Source: Trichomonas vaginalis G3
Taxonomy: Eukaryota > Parabasalia > Trichomonadida > Trichomonadidae
Length of the DNA: 64,000 nt
Assembly (NCBI RefSeq): GCF_026262505.1
Contig: NC_067206.1
Coordinates: 34,425,896-34,489,895, forward strand
Reading direction: 5' to 3'
Part shown: in pieces, positions 20,357 to 32,689 of the stretch
How positions within the stretch are numbered: position 1 is the first letter of the stretch
How the letters are laid out: every line of letters starts with the position of its first letter
Translations under genes and position numbers: made by a program
The notes under the pieces: model-generated
What the model saw: only the letters and a program-made list of their open reading frames with translations
What the model was told of the DNA's origin: nothing
Databases searched by the model: none

Positions 20357-21270
20357 ACACGGGTAATCACCAAAACCATAATATTCATGGGATTCAAAAA
20401 AAAGAAAATTAATTTATATAACATTTTCTCAAAATATTTGGAGTATTTCATAATCTGTATCAAAAATTAATCTTTATTTATTTCTCAAAATTTTAGAAAA
20501 TAATCATTGTTCTGCAAATTTATTTCACTTTTGACCTCACTTTTCCCGTAATTCAATTTTTTACTTTTAATATTTTAGATCTTCATAATATCATTTGAAA
20601 AATTAACTATATAAAAAATCAAGTTATCAATTCACTTTTTCCGTAATTCAAAAATCAAAAATATAAATAATATATCTTTTTATCAAATATTATTATTATA
20701 TTCTATGAAAAATGAGGTCCGGAAATTTTGCGGATTCCCGTAACTCAATTTTACGGAAAAAGTGCAGTAAACTATTCAAAATACGGGAAAATTGGTGTAA
20801 ACTAATGATTTTACGGTAAAATCACGGAAAGTCCCGGAAGAATATATGTGCCTATATGAAATTATACAAAAATGAATCAAACGCATTTTAAAAGATTGTT
20901 CTTGTATTATAAATGCTATTCGCAGATTTATTAGTTGAAGAAAATTACCAAATTTTTGCCGGTTTACAAAAAATGATTTACAAAGCATATTTTTATAAGG
21001 CTTAAAAAATCTTGAAAATGTGACCGGTGACGGAAATCCATGGTAACCAACCGCGGTTCCCGTTTGGAATGCCATAGAAATAAGTACAAAAAAAGGTCGC
21101 ACTAATGTAAAATCTTTTTCCGGAATAAGGTATAAAATCTTTCGATTTTGAATTACCCATACAAAAAAATTCAAAACACGTTTTAAAATTGAGGCAGTAT
21201 GATCAAAATTGAAATAGGAAGTCTACACTTCCTTATATTTTTTTTGGTCAATAAGTAACATTTTTAAGAG
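20357..21270. other. AT-rich spacer with repeated CCGTAATTCAA motifs
   Basis: No convincing gene. Around 20520-20830 the motif CACTTTTtCCGTAATTCAA recurs directly at least three times and in inverted form (TTTTACGGAAAAAGTG). This could be decayed transposon ends. A 132-codon open frame on the minus strand (20776-21174) has unusual composition and is not counted as a gene. Confidence 0.5.
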
Positions 21271-22753
21271 ATGAATCTCAGATGTGACATTAATGGATCA
21301 TGTGTTATTGATGGAGAATATATGGAACTTTTGATTCTAATTCTAGTATTAAAGACATCGAAATTATTGGAAATATTAAAAAAATACCTTCATATTGTTT
21401 TTACAACTGTTCTGAATTGGAATATGTTTCTATTTGTACCAAAATTTACAGAATTGGAATTTTTGCCTTTGGATTATGCGCCAAACTCAAGAACATTTCA
21501 ATTCCAAAATCAGTTAAATCGATTGGTGTTGGATGCTTTGGGGTTTGTACATCATTAGAACAAATAATAATACCAAAGTATTTAAATAAAATTCAAGAGG
21601 CAGCATTTTCAGGCTGTTCTAATCTTAATTCAATTATTTTCCCAATTTTTCTAGATGAAATCTCAATTTATGCTTTTGCGTACTGCCCTAATTTAAAAAA
21701 TATTGTGTTGCCAGAAAATTTAAAGCGTATTAAGATGAGAGCTTTTGAACAATGTTCTGGTTTGACTGTAATTATTATTCCTGATTCTGTTGTAGAAATA
21801 GACTCAAGTTCTTTTATTTTCTGTGAAAACTTACAAAGGATTCAATTGCCAATGAGTATGTCTATAAGTAATGATATGTTACTAATCGGAGGTATATTCC
21901 CACAAAATTGCATCATTAATTATAAATTTAAAAAGAATGACACAAAAATTCTTTCATATTCATATTATAATAATCAGAAATTAACCGAAATCAATTTAAA
22001 CAAGATATTTTTTGGAAACGAAACTTTAGATTTACCAGAAAATCTGATTTCAATAGAAAAATGGTCATTTGTGGATTGTCCGAATCTTGAAAAGATAAAT
22101 TTGCCTGCAAGTGTAAAACAGATTGGAAAAGAAGCCTTTCACGCTTGTGAAAAGCTAGTTACTGTCATTTTTAATAGTCTTGATATTTCTCTGAGTTATC
22201 AATCATTTTCGGATTCAATTGCATTCCAATTTCCAGAACCAGAGTATGGTTATAAAGCTTATGAGTATTCTAGGCAAGGAAATGAAGAGCTTACAATTCC
22301 AAGCAATATCACATATCTTCCTCCATTTTGTTTTTATGATAGTTTCTTTGTTAATCTATCACTAAAGTCCATTAAGAAAATAGGAACAAATTGCTTTGCT
22401 GGTGCACGAATGACTGAAATTGATCTCACAGGTGTTGAAATTTTAGGAGGCTGCGCATTTGCCAATTGCCCAAATTTGGAACGAGTAATTTTATCTGATT
22501 CTCTCATAATGATTGGTGAATATGCTTTCTATTCTTGTGATCAATTGAGAATCTTAGAATTTAACACTCAACATTCAATTGAATTGCAAGAATATGCTTT
22601 TAGTGATTGCAATGGATTGGATATATCATTAATCTTATCTAAAATTGAATACGTTCCTGATTATTGTTTTGCATATCTAAAAAATGTTCAAGAAATCATA
22701 ATCCCATCAAACATAGAATATATTGGAGATGGTGCATTTTCTGGTTCATATGA
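21271..22753 (+). pseudogene. BspA-like leucine-rich-repeat protein gene, 5' part
   Basis: Host family of surface or secreted proteins with TpLRR/BspA repeats, greatly expanded in trichomonads and implicated in adhesion. About 15 repeats of roughly 23 residues are visible, with the signature IxxCxxLxxIxIPxSVxxIGxxAFxxC (e.g. LEQIIIPKYL, AFSGCSNL). The ATG at 21271 begins an N-terminal cap whose frame changes near 21325 in a run of T before the repeats start, so the gene was probably already damaged. Maverick B interrupts it at 22754. The reading frame continues in phase beyond the element at 48275. Confidence 0.8.
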
Positions 22754-22820
22754 AAAAAAAAAAAAAAAAAGAAAAAAAAAAGGTATTGGGGCTTCCAGGC
22801 ACTTCGTGCCCTCTAGCCCC
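22754..22820 (+). repeat. Left terminal inverted repeat of Maverick B
   Basis: About 28 bases of nearly pure A, then GGTATTGGGGCTTCCAGGCAC and on to CTCTAGCCCC. The non-A part folds on itself: GGGGCT pairs with AGCCCC and GGCAC with GTGCC around a ttc loop. The right copy is at 48216-48274. Short ends with an internal hairpin contrast with the long ends of Maverick A. Confidence 0.85.
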
Positions 22821-22860
22821 GAAGATGTTTAGTATAAAACCGCTTTTTAACTTCACTTAA

Positions 22861-25355
22861 ATGCCACGTAAGCTACGTAAGAATATACGTAAGAGGAAGA
22901 GAGCATTGAAACATCCAATAGTAAGACTAACACCACAACAACAGTTGCAACAACAAATGCTGAATGACCCCACTATGTTGCAACAAATGTCAAGCAATCC
23001 TATGCTTTTAAACCGAGTTGTTGGTGCACAGAGTGGAGGTTTAAGAGCGGCACTTTTAGCGAAAATGGCAGGCTATGGTGGAGCTGCAGACGGAACAGCC
23101 TATAACCCTCAAAGTCAAATGAATTTGAGTTCACTCAAAAATCAAATAACAGATGTCAAAAAGTCAAACATAGACATACAGAAGCAAATAAGTGAAAACG
23201 AAAAGAAACTAGAATAAGACAGACACACAAAGAAACTCAATGAGTTAAACGTAGAGAAAAGAAGAAAGAAGAACAACTGAAAGAACTAAGTACAGAGGAA
23301 TATGCGAAAAAAGTGTCAGAAAAAGCAACAGAAGTAGCAAAAATGGAACAAGATGTCATAAATTTGAAAAACCATACTACTCAATATAAAATACTGAAAG
23401 ATGAAGAGATAAAACAAAAAGCCCTGAAGACATATATGGATAGCGATGAGTATAAAAAAGAAGTTGAAGCAAATGTAAAGGCAGAAAAACTTTTACAGTT
23501 GCAAAACCAAACCGTACAGTATGAAAACTTAGCACAAGAAAGTAAAAATAACGACGCAGCCATGCAAAAGGCAATGAAAAGCGCAGAATATATAAAAGCT
23601 AACAATGACTGGTTAGATGCCCAAGCCAACGCTAAAGCAGCCCAACTCATAGGGTCAATAAGGACAAAAATACAAGCGGATGAAGATAGTTCAAATGAAG
23701 CTTTAACAAATGCTGACTTTAAGAACGCTTTCGAAGCTCTTCATAGTAAGGTGAAACAAGTGAACGACTTCTCATCTGGAAAGAAACTGAAGTCTGAAGG
23801 TTTCGACAAAGAGTTAAAAGAAGTAGCACAAAATATGACGAAAATAACAGATGCAGCAACGAGACAGGCAGTTCAAAGTGCCTATGACGCCGTTAGAGCA
23901 ACTGTTGTGAAAAGTCAAGAAAAAGAGTTACAACAGACCAAAACAGACCTAGTAAATGCTTTCTTAAGAACGAAAAGTCAGGTAGGACATTACGCTGCAG
24001 ATGGAACATATGTGCCAGCTGGTGGAACTTATATACCACCAAACCCTCCAAGAGAAGCACCTGCACCAGGACTACCTAGAACATTTACATCGTCACATGG
24101 ACACAGACACAGGCATGCACCAAAACCAACACAACAACCAACACAACAACCAACACAACAACCAGCACAACAACCACCTCCACAACCAGCACAACAACCA
24201 ACACAACAACCAGCACAGCAACCACCTCCACAAACAGAGCAAGGACATAAAAGAAGTAGAGAACAAGGAAACCAAGAATTCTTAAAAATGCTTAAAGAAG
24301 ACTATGGTTACCCAGATAGTATTGACTTTAGTGACAGATATAAAGAAGCTATTAGAAAGTTCAAGGATGGAAATACTGACCCGAACCTATTTAGCTTTAT
24401 GGCTCTGCACCAAAGGGGATATAATCTCAAACCTGGAAAATACAAGCTCGCTAAGGGATATGATTTAATAGCATATCATCCAAATGACATGAACGAATTT
24501 ACTCCGAGATATTTGATGTCAGAGCTAAATGACAATTTAACTCTCTTCATGAAACGCGTAAAAAATAGAGACGGAACGAAAGAAGAAAGGTTTATGAGTC
24601 CGGATGACTTAGAAAGGGAACTTGTTGAAAACGGTCTCGGAATATATGAAATGCCAGCAGATGAGGTACAAGAAACTCCACAGGAAGAACTAGTTCAGAT
24701 ACAACCAGACATGGAAGAAATAGTTCAGCAACAACAGCTAGAAGAGCCTGAAGGAAACGAACAAGTCCTTCCTTTGGAAACTAACTTCACAGAACTAGAT
24801 GAAGATTTGGAACAGCCGAAAAATCTTGACCCTCAACAAGAGTATGCGGAGAATATGGAATATTTCCAAGAGTCTAAAAAAAATTCGGCTGACATAGTAG
24901 AAGAATATCGAAAAATGTTTGCCGACATACAAAAGACTCCAACACCAGATGAAAATATTCAGCATAGAATGGAAGCACTGAAAGAAAATGTACACAAATA
25001 CAACAACCCTTTTTACTTACGAGCATTTAACGTTCAATCTTCGGATGAACTCGGTGAAAATAAAAGGTTAAATTTCAAGAAAACATATAGAAATGAAACA
25101 TTGTTTAAAGTTCATTCAGAACCTAACCAAGATGGAAACAAACCTACTTTTGTTTCTGCAGACGATGGAACTACAATGAGATGGGGTCATAAAGCTAACC
25201 CGGATAGGTGGTTCATAAACTTACAACCTCAATTCCAAGAAGTTGTAGACGCAATGGAAGTCAATGGTGAACCAGATATAGCTGGTATTTTAAGCGCGGC
25301 TTTAATGCCATTGAAAGATATGAAACATGCAGATATTTTGGACCAGTATGAATGA
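22861..25355 (+). pseudogene. Large coiled-coil, proline/glutamine-repeat protein, Maverick B
   Basis: Starts MPRKLRKNIRKRKRALKH, very basic, then long charged helices with heptad character, then a (T/A)QQP tandem repeat tract (24118-24235), then a globular C-terminal domain of about 330 residues with acidic, glutamine-rich patches. The architecture suggests an internal scaffolding or structural virion protein. It lies directly upstream of the next structural gene, which overlaps its stop by 4 bases. Family unrecognised. Broken. Confidence 0.55.
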
Positions 25356-26158
25356 ACATGGCTGATGGAAATATAACACCTGACGTTCTAGAACATTTAT
25401 CTCAAAGAACTACACAGAACCATAAAGATGGTATATTTGGTGAAGAGTTTAGAAAGAAAGTTATGGACAGAGAAGGAAGAGAACCTATTGTACATGACCT
25501 TGCAAATGAAAGTTTGCAAAATGTCATAAAAACTTACTTTGCAGACAATGAACCGAGAAGGGATGAATATTTAAGAAAACTCAAATGGACAGTACCAAAT
25601 GAAATGTTAGTATTGAAAAACATGTTCCTTGACAAAATAAAACCAACTACAGAAATAAACGACGCAAGACTGAAAGATTGGGTAAAAGCTTTCCCATTCA
25701 CAAAAGATATAGTTGGTAACATGGAAAGAAAACCAGAATGGCTACAAAAACATATATTTGGAAACGAGCTTATTCCATATGGACAGGCACTGTTTGAAGA
25801 GCTTGAACCGGAAACTCAGGAAAGAGTCATGCAAACAATACGCGACGACTCAAATACAAACTATGACAAACTCTTTCTAGGATATAGGTTACCTGAGATG
25901 GGCGACCAGAGCCCAAAGGCAAAAAGGACATGGGAAATTTGCAACATACTAGATGAACATAATGCAAAGATGCAACAACTTCAAGCAGAGGGCAAGTTAC
26001 CAAAGCGACACCAAAGAAGAAGAGTAGAACAAAGTGAAAGTAGTGAAGAAGTAACTTCATCTAGTGAAAGTAGTGGCAATGAAGGAAAAAGAAGAGTTAA
26101 AAACTCAGTCAGGAAGAAAGTAAAGCTTGGTCCACGTGGGTTCTATTATGACACATAA
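25352..26158 (+). CDS. Unknown virion-type protein before the capsid gene, Maverick B
   Basis: 268 residues; overlaps the end of the preceding gene by 4 bases, a sign of co-expression. Mostly helical, with an acidic serine-rich stretch (SESSEEVTSSSESS) followed by a very basic end (RRVKNSVRKKVKLGPRGFYYDT). The end looks like a nuclear-targeting or capsid-interaction tail. Intact in this copy. No family recognised. Confidence 0.6.
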   Translation: MNMADGNITPDVLEHLSQRTTQNHKDGIFGEEFRKKVMDREGREPIVHDLANESLQNVIKTYFADNEPRRDEYLRKLKWTVPNEMLVLKNMFLDKIKPTTEINDARLKDWVKAFPFTKDIVGNMERKPEWLQKHIFGNELIPYGQALFEELEPETQERVMQTIRDDSNTNYDKLFLGYRLPEMGDQSPKAKRTWEICNILDEHNAKMQQLQAEGKLPKRHQRRRVEQSESSEEVTSSSESSGNEGKRRVKNSVRKKVKLGPRGFYYDT

Positions 26159-26190
26159 ACCCAACTATTCTATATTTTTACACATATGAA

Positions 26191-27751
26191 ATGTACGCCG
26201 CTCAGAATATAACGCCAACAGTTTTGGATGCCATGAATGGAAATGTTTCCGAATGGTATAACGAATGCGACAATGCCATTAGAAGGTCAGAAATAGTTCC
26301 TGGAACTTACGAATATACAACTGCTGTTTCTTATGGAAACGTAGGTGAGTTTGGAGAAGGTTCTTCAACAACAGTAGATATTGCTTGCGACAGGTTTCAT
26401 ATAATTTCTATTGACAACTCTTTCTTATACGTGGAACAAGACATTGAAATAAAACCTTCTGCCAAGTTGTCTGACAAGAAAGGTTGCAATGGAATTTTCT
26501 ATGTCGGATACCAATATGCTCCAGAAGTTTTCATGGGATATAAGATATATTCTAACTCTGACTTAGTTCAAACAGTAACATGGGCAAACTATGAATGGTT
26601 CGCTTTGAGAAACTCAGTACAACCACAAGCTAGAGAACAAACAGACCAGTATGCAACTATTGAGAAAATAAGAAACTTGACCCTAACGTTCCAGGAGTTT
26701 ATGTTAACCTTTCTGGTTCAGATGGAACTGCAGTAACCAAAGTAAAATTGAAACTTAGAGTTCCTTTGTCATCTTTCCTCATCTTCGGGTTTTTAAGATA
26801 CTTGCCAAACTGGGCAGGAAAAATTTCTATCGAACTTACTCCAAGCAAAAATAACTTAGTCATTGCACCAACACAAGACCCATTCAGCATTGCTGTAGCT
26901 GGAACTGGTGGAGCCAAGTTCTGTGACTTTTGCAAAGACAAAGTTGACTTAGACTTTGGTTTCTCAAACCTCAACACTGAAGTAAACTACTACTTCAATG
27001 CTGCTGGAACTGCTTGGGACCCAGTTAAGTTCACATGCGAAAAGTTTGAATGCAAGAGAATAGAAAGCAGACTTGCAGTCTATATGTTGGACCCAGATAT
27101 TTCAAATGCTTTAGCTGCCAAATATATTGCAGTTCCACTTATGTTCCCTATACACCAAATATCTGTCAAAGACTTTGCAGGTGAAGTTGGAAACCAAAGT
27201 GCTGACCCAGGTGCAAGAACAGATATTGCCTTAACAACTGCAATGAAACATGCAGATACTATGTTTGTTCTTTTCAGACGAACTATAAATGACTATTCTT
27301 GTTTCTACAACCCCGGTATTAAATATCATATAAACATAGATGGCAAATACTATCCAAGAGAAGAATATTCCACAGTTGAAGATATGAGGTCATACAACTT
27401 GACATTAGATGCTATGAACTTTAACAACAACTTCACAACAACCATTAACCCTGAAATGCAAAGTTCTATTATGCCATATGTGAAAGTATGGACCCATACA
27501 GGAGCTCAAAACACTCAATATACAAATGGAGACCGTTCAAACTTTTGGCTTGCATTCCATTTGCTGACTCAGAAGACTTTATGGGTGGTATTTCAACTGT
27601 TGGTACAGTTCAAATACAATATACTGGTGACAGAGACGGTCCAAATGAATTGAAAGCAAAGAAGTTTACAAAACCAATAGCACTTTTCACGGAAGATGCT
27701 CTTTTGAAGATTCGTTCGATGAAACCTGCTGGGCTCCTCAGATTGGCATAA
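26191..27751 (+). pseudogene. Major capsid protein (double jelly-roll), Maverick B, broken
   Basis: About 520 codons, the expected size for a Polinton capsid. Strand-rich throughout, with conserved segments such as NWAGKISIELTPS, a cysteine cluster (FCDFCKDKVDLDFGF), and RTINDYSCFYNPGIKYHI with GKYYPREEY near the end, typical of trichomonad Maverick capsids. It lies between the scaffold-like genes and the CCG/penton genes, as in other Polintons. Broken in a few places. Confidence 0.75.
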
Positions 27752-27872
27752 CGACAGCTTCCATCGAGCAGATTTTGGCAGCAGGTCAGTAAGTTGTTCT
27801 TGAACTGACTTCTCTCCGTCAAATATTGACAGTACGCCAGTCTTAACATAGTATTGTATTAAAAACTTTCCT

Positions 27873-28103
27873 TTAGAAATATCTGTAAGTTTTGTTGTTA
27901 TATTTTTGTGCTTCAAGAACTTTCACCATCTCGGTTATACCAACTTTCTTTGCTTTATGAAAATATTTTGGTTCAGCAAAGACTGCTATTCTATAACATT
28001 TTCCATTGTTTGTGTAAAGAACTACTCTGTCAATGAACTTGTATTGTTTGTGTGTGTAAACTTTGTTCTGCTTCAATTCGAAGAGATACTCAAATACGTC
28101 CAT
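27873..28103 (-). CDS. Small unknown protein, Maverick B
   Basis: 76 residues, MDVFEYLFELKQNKVYTHK to KYNNKTYRYF, lysine/tyrosine-rich alpha/beta. It starts only 18 bases from the divergent gene at 28122, and both ATGs carry the leader signature (CTTTTTATTCTAAGTAAA). That arrangement supports it as a real gene. Function unknown. Confidence 0.5.
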   Translation of the reverse strand: MDVFEYLFELKQNKVYTHKQYKFIDRVVLYTNNGKCYRIAVFAEPKYFHKAKKVGITEMVKVLEAQKYNNKTYRYF

Positions 28104-28121
28104 CTTTTTATTCTAAGTAAA

Positions 28122-28703
28122 ATGTCATTTCCGAAAAATAGAAGCGTAAGTGTTTCAAAAGGTTTAATGGCGATGGCAGATGTGAAGTTAAATTCACCAA
28201 CTCAAACAAACAGTCAAAGTGTTGTTGTCAATGTCAAAGAAAGAGATGTTGAAGTGGGGAAACCATACGAAGACAAAGATGGTATAACAATAGTTCCTGT
28301 AAAAGAACAACCAACATATCCTGAAGTTAGCAGAGACTTAAGTTCTGTTGCAGATATTCGAAACGACTACCAACAACTGAAAGATAAGCTTAAAACTCAG
28401 GAGAAGATTTGTCAGGCTTTGGGTATAATGTTAAACTTGGTTGAGCACAACCCTGTAAAAGTGAACTCATATGTCATCGCACCTCATGAAATTTTGAAAG
28501 AACTATTGAAACTTTTGACAGAGGCAGACGATATAAACATCAAAGAAATAGAACCTGACATTGCTTGCTGTGGTGTTTCATATAATGTCATTGACAAGAT
28601 ATACGTTATGAAAGGAGGTGAAACGTTGAACTTAAAATATAGTTTCCCAGACGTCATAAAAATATTTGACGACCACAACATTTCATTAAAGTTTGTTTGC
28701 TAA
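28122..28703 (+). CDS. Conserved Maverick CCG protein, Maverick B copy
   Basis: Start chosen at MSFPKNRSVSV because the leader TTCTAAGTAAA ends immediately before it; the open frame extends upstream across another gene and should not be used. 193 residues with a charged linker, an APHEILKELLKLL helix and the DIACCGVSYN motif, matching the order in the protein at 14386-15054. Located between capsid and penton candidates. Role likely structural; unproven. Confidence 0.65.
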   Translation: MSFPKNRSVSVSKGLMAMADVKLNSPTQTNSQSVVVNVKERDVEVGKPYEDKDGITIVPVKEQPTYPEVSRDLSSVADIRNDYQQLKDKLKTQEKICQALGIMLNLVEHNPVKVNSYVIAPHEILKELLKLLTEADDINIKEIEPDIACCGVSYNVIDKIYVMKGGETLNLKYSFPDVIKIFDDHNISLKFVC

Positions 28704-28709
28704 GTAAAA

Positions 28710-29519
28710 ATGGCAGAAGACATAGTGGTTTATACTATTACGACTAAAAAACCCTGAGTCATATAATTCTATAACAACAAACTTACAAAGTCCTCAAGGA
28801 CGATATTGTAAACTAACCTTAAACACAATGACGACTAAAGCCTGTTTTGCTCTTTTGACACCAGAAGACTTTGTTGTTGTGAATGGTAAAAAATACTCCT
28901 TTGAAGATACTTACTCAGATATACACCAACAGGTTTTGTTGACTTATTTAATACTTTAAGGACGGATGTAACATGTGCTGCAACTAGAGCAGGTTTCATT
29001 ATGTTTGGATGTCCGACTGAGTTTAGTATAAACGATATGAGCTATAATACAAAACTTATATCTGGTTTTTACTACCAACAGTTTCCTATAACAGGAAAAG
29101 GTGTCATACAAGGAATGTCTGTTCCATTGACTTTAAGTACACCTATTTTATATATTGTTTCAAACTTAGGTTCAAAGTGCTATTCGAATGTCGACAGAAA
29201 CTACTATGACCAAAAGATACTCATGCGTATAAACAACACTTTCTCTGCTGGTTTGCCTATTGTTCATTCGAATGCAGAGTTTTCAGCTTTAGTAAACTCA
29301 AACACTTTAGCAAACATAAACTTAACCTTAGTTGACGCAAACTTTGTTCCTGTAAAACTTTTATGTCCTATGTATTTGTCAATGACGGCAGAAAGTTTCG
29401 AATTGGAAGATGCAACTGGTGAAAGTATTGTACTACAAGAACAACTTCAACAACAAATAGCTCAAGAACAACAAATGCAACAAATGGAACAAATGCAACA
29501 ACAAATAGCTCAAGAATAA
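28710..29519 (+). pseudogene. Possible penton / minor capsid protein, Maverick B, broken
   Basis: Starts MAEDIVVYTITTKK six bases after the CCG gene. Strand-rich body (FGCPTEFSINDMSYN, FYYQQFPITGKG, ANINLTLVDANF) followed by a glutamine-rich tail (EQQMQQMEQMQQQIAQE). Similar in position and loosely in sequence to 13180-13890. A single jelly-roll penton is the most likely identity. Broken. Confidence 0.45.
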
Positions 29520-29547
29520 AAAAAATATTTTTTTTATTTTTATAAAA

Positions 29548-30781
29548 ATGTACAGAATAGATGTTTCAGATTTTTATGACTTCCAAACATTCAGAAATAT
29601 GTGTCCATTTCGAGACTATAACAAAGCAGTCGAGAATTTGAAACGTTTAGTCATTTATGTCGACTCTGCCCCAGAATTTTATGTTATGAAAGAATGGGAT
29701 GTAGTCTTTAACAAACCAAGAGCAACAATAGTTTCAGAACAAGAATGTAGACAGAAACTTAAGAAAATAAAAGTCGTACAAGTTGGAATGAAGATGTTAG
29801 ATGCTTGGGATATCTTATTGTCAAAGTTAGAAGATTTTTCAGTTCGTGGTATAAAGTTTTATACACCTTCTCCAAACTTCTATTCTATCTTCACTGGATA
29901 TAAATACGAACAAGTAGAATGGAAAGAAAATGTTATAGAAGCTTGGTTAGACCATGTCAAAGAAATTATATGCAATGGAAACGAAAAAGGTTTATGAGTA
30001 TATCTTATGTTGGTTTGCAAACATCTTACAACATCCAAGTGCTAAAATGAAACTGCTCTCATTATAATTGGAAAACAAGGAACAGGTAAGAACACATTCT
30101 TTACAGATATCTTATGCAAACTGTTAGAGGCTATTCGAACCCTAATATGACAACTTAGAAAACATCTGCGGTAAATTTAACTCTTCAATAGAGAATATGA
30201 AACTTATAGTATGTAACGAACTTCAAAGTATAGATACAACAAAAGTTTTGAACTCAGATGCTTTGAAGAGTCTTATAACAGACAAAGTTGGAGTTGTTGA
30301 AAGAAAATATAAAGACCAAAGAGTTTGTGAAAATGTTGCAAACTTCGTTATGGTTTCAAACAATGCTGTTCCGATGAAGTTAGAAAGTTCTGACAGAAGA
30401 TATGTAGTTGTCAGAACGTCAGAAGCTCATATGCAAGATACAGAATATTTTGACGCTTTGTCAGAAACTTTGACATCTGACTTTTACAACCACTTGTTCT
30501 TCATATTTTATGACATTAGATATTTCAAAGTTCAATCCAAGACAAATTCCACATACCGAAGAGAGACAAACATTGTTAGAAGCAAACAAGAGTGTATATG
30601 AACTGTCATAGATGAAACTGACTTTGAGTGTTTAGATGAAAGGTCATTGTACGATTCGTATAAACAATATTGTCAAGAGTATGGTTATATGACAGCGTCT
30701 AAACGAACATTCTTGGCAAATGTCAAAAATCTTTTAGATGTTCAGAATGGTGTATATACAAGGAAAAATTTTTCTGAGTAA
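29548..30781 (+). pseudogene. Superfamily 3 (D5-like, DUF5906-type) helicase, Maverick B, broken
   Basis: DNA-unwinding ATPase of viral replication. An N-terminal region (MYRIDVSDFYDF) leads to a helicase core with Walker A IIIGKQGTGKN, a B-type strand ending IVCNELQSID, and motif C NFVMVSNNAVPMKL followed by the arginine-bearing SSDRRYVVVR. The C-terminal helices resemble the virus-type D5 tail. Such helicases are common in virophages, polinton-like viruses and NCLDVs. Together with the PolB it gives this element a fuller replication kit than Maverick A. Broken. Confidence 0.8.
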
Positions 30782-30818
30782 ATTTTAAAAAAAAATATTT
30801 TTTTATCCGATAGAAAAG

Positions 30819-31239
30819 ATGACGAAATTCATCTCAGTCAACAAGTATATGTCAGGACTTAAAGAAGAACTAGACCCATTCACATATATTGAATGTTTAC
30901 TTCTACCATTTTGAAAAGTCTACATTTGACAAAGTTTGGAACATCGAACCAGTTAAGTTTGCTATTGTGACTAAAAATGGTGCGAAATTTGAAGACTTAG
31001 ACATAGAAGGTTTGTTAACAGTCAAAGAAAGTTTTGACAGAAGGTTTTCAAACCTTAAAGAAGGCAAAGCATACAAACTTGTTATACCTTATGAACCAAA
31101 GAAAGCAGACGACTATGAATATTATGAGTCTAAGATAGTTGAAGTTCAAGGTAAATTGGGTAAAAAGATTTTAGAGTCTAAGCCAGTGTTTGCTCCTAAA
31201 GAGGAAGAGAACATTGACATTGACCCAGAAATGTTCTAA
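30819..31239 (+). pseudogene. Relative of the terminal gene of Maverick A, broken
   Basis: Begins MTKFISVNKYMSGLKEEL. The later part (KVWNIEPVKFAIVTKNGAKF, then an acidic end ENIDIDPEMF) aligns by eye with the protein at 19275-19748. Following the helicase, it could be a single-stranded DNA-binding or replication accessory protein. This is inference from gene order. Broken. Confidence 0.45.
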
Positions 31240-31310
31240 AAATAAAATTTTATTTTTACATGTCAAATTTCTTTTCTCTGGCTCTGGTTCAGGTTCTTTC
31301 TTCTCTTCTT

Positions 31311-31706
31311 CTACTTTCTTTCTTTCTTTTCTCTCTTCTTCTTTTCTGGTGGAGTTATGTCAAACTTCTCAGAACCATATTTTTGTAAAAGTTCTTTGTC
31401 CTTTAATAGCTCTTCTATTCTGTTTTCTATTTCATCTTCAAGAACAGCGCATGTGTCTTCTTTGCATTCTAAGAAGTTTTGTTGGACTTCATCTCTCCAA
31501 GAGGCGTCATCTCTGTCAACAAGCCTGTCATTGACAAATTTTAAGACTGCTCTGCTTAATGTTTTATGGTTCTTGTCATATTCCCAGAAACAGAACTTTA
31601 GAACAAATTCCCCTTTCTTGTTTACACTATGTAAGATTTTATGGTCTACAGATGTTTTGCTGTCGAAAAGCTTGTCTCGAATATAGATAGCGAAGTCGCT
31701 AGACAT
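31311..31706 (-). CDS. Charged helical unknown protein, Maverick B
   Basis: 131 residues, MSSDFAIYIRDKLF to a lysine-rich end (EKKKREKKERK). Two cysteines (ECKEDTC) and long charged helices. It starts 36 bases from the divergent packaging ATPase gene; both have the TTTTTATCTTTTAGAAA-like leader. No family recognised. Confidence 0.55.
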   Translation of the reverse strand: MSSDFAIYIRDKLFDSKTSVDHKILHSVNKKGEFVLKFCFWEYDKNHKTLSRAVLKFVNDRLVDRDDASWRDEVQQNFLECKEDTCAVLEDEIENRIEELLKDKELLQKYGSEKFDITPPEKKKREKKERK

Positions 31707-31742
31707 TTTCTAAAAGATAAAAATTTTAATTTTTCTAAAAAT

Positions 31743-32614
31743 ATGTTAGAAAAAAAGTTTGCTGACATTGACAAGAAATTTGAGAATGTTTTAAACAAGA
31801 ACAGAGAAGTTGGAAAATGCTCAGATAAAACCCATACATGACAAGTTCTTATTTGCTCAGAATGGTATAACAGGTCTAATTGCACCACCTGGTCGGGTAA
31901 GACTTTCACTTATCTTAAAATGGCTGCACAACAACAAGAACTAGATGAGAAGAACCCATTCTATGAGTTAGTAGTCATTTGTAGTACTTCGGGTCAATTT
32001 GACCAAACCGTCAATTCGTTCAAAGATATTAATAAGAAGTCTAAGTTAGTATGTATAAAAGACTCTGAGTTGTTAGATTGGATAAAGAAGTACCAAAGAA
32101 GAGTTTTGAAGTACATGCTATAAATGAGTATGTCAATTCGAAGTTTAAAGACCCAAATGAGGAAATGCAGAGAATATTAGAGAAGAAACACTTCAGAAAC
32201 AAACAGAAAGAGATAGAATACATTTCGAAGAAATTGCAATCTTACGATTGGAAGACTTACCCTCACAGATGTCTTCTTATCTTAGATGATTTCGCCTCTC
32301 ATCCTTTGTTAAAGAATAGAGAACAAGACATGTGTCGAATTCTTAAGAAGCTCAGACACTTTAACATTTCAGTTGTCATTTGTGTACAGACAGCAAAGAG
32401 TTTAAGTAAGGATGTAAAGAGAATACTTACTGATATTATACTTTTCCCCGGATTGTCCGAAGACGATTTCATGGAACTTATGAAAGAGTCCATGGCAGGT
32501 AAGTTTGACAGACATGAACTATGGGAGAAGTACAAAGTCATACAAGACCCTCATACTTCTTTCAGAATTCATATCTACGCAAACAAAGTTCAAATTGTAA
32601 AAAGTCAAGCTTGA
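31743..32614 (+). pseudogene. Packaging ATPase (FtsK/HerA, A32-like), Maverick B, broken
   Basis: Terminase-like motor that loads DNA into the capsid. An acidic coiled N terminus precedes a P-loop region (GLIAPPG), then YELVVICSTSG, a Walker B strand CLLILDDFASHPLL, and a sensor-type segment SVVICVQTAKSL, as in Polinton and NCLDV ATPases. Maverick A retains only a fragment of its counterpart. Broken. Confidence 0.7.
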
Positions 32615-32689
32615 AAAATGTAAGTGTTTGTCTTAGTCTGTTGTGGTGCTGGGGCTGTCGGTTCTTCTGGCTTTGGGAATGGACTCGGT

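Noticed and set aside
20776-21174. 132-codon minus-strand frame
   Set aside because: No leader, no recognisable domain, and it overlaps repeated CCGTAATTCAA motifs upstream of the BspA-like gene.
22754-22785. Poly-A run read as a retroposon tail
   Set aside because: A matching T-run is at the other end with inverted sequence and a 6-bp duplication, so it is the Maverick terminus.
24093-24275. Minus-strand frame rich in Leu, Trp and Cys
   Set aside because: It is the antisense shadow of the QQP tandem repeats of a real plus-strand gene.
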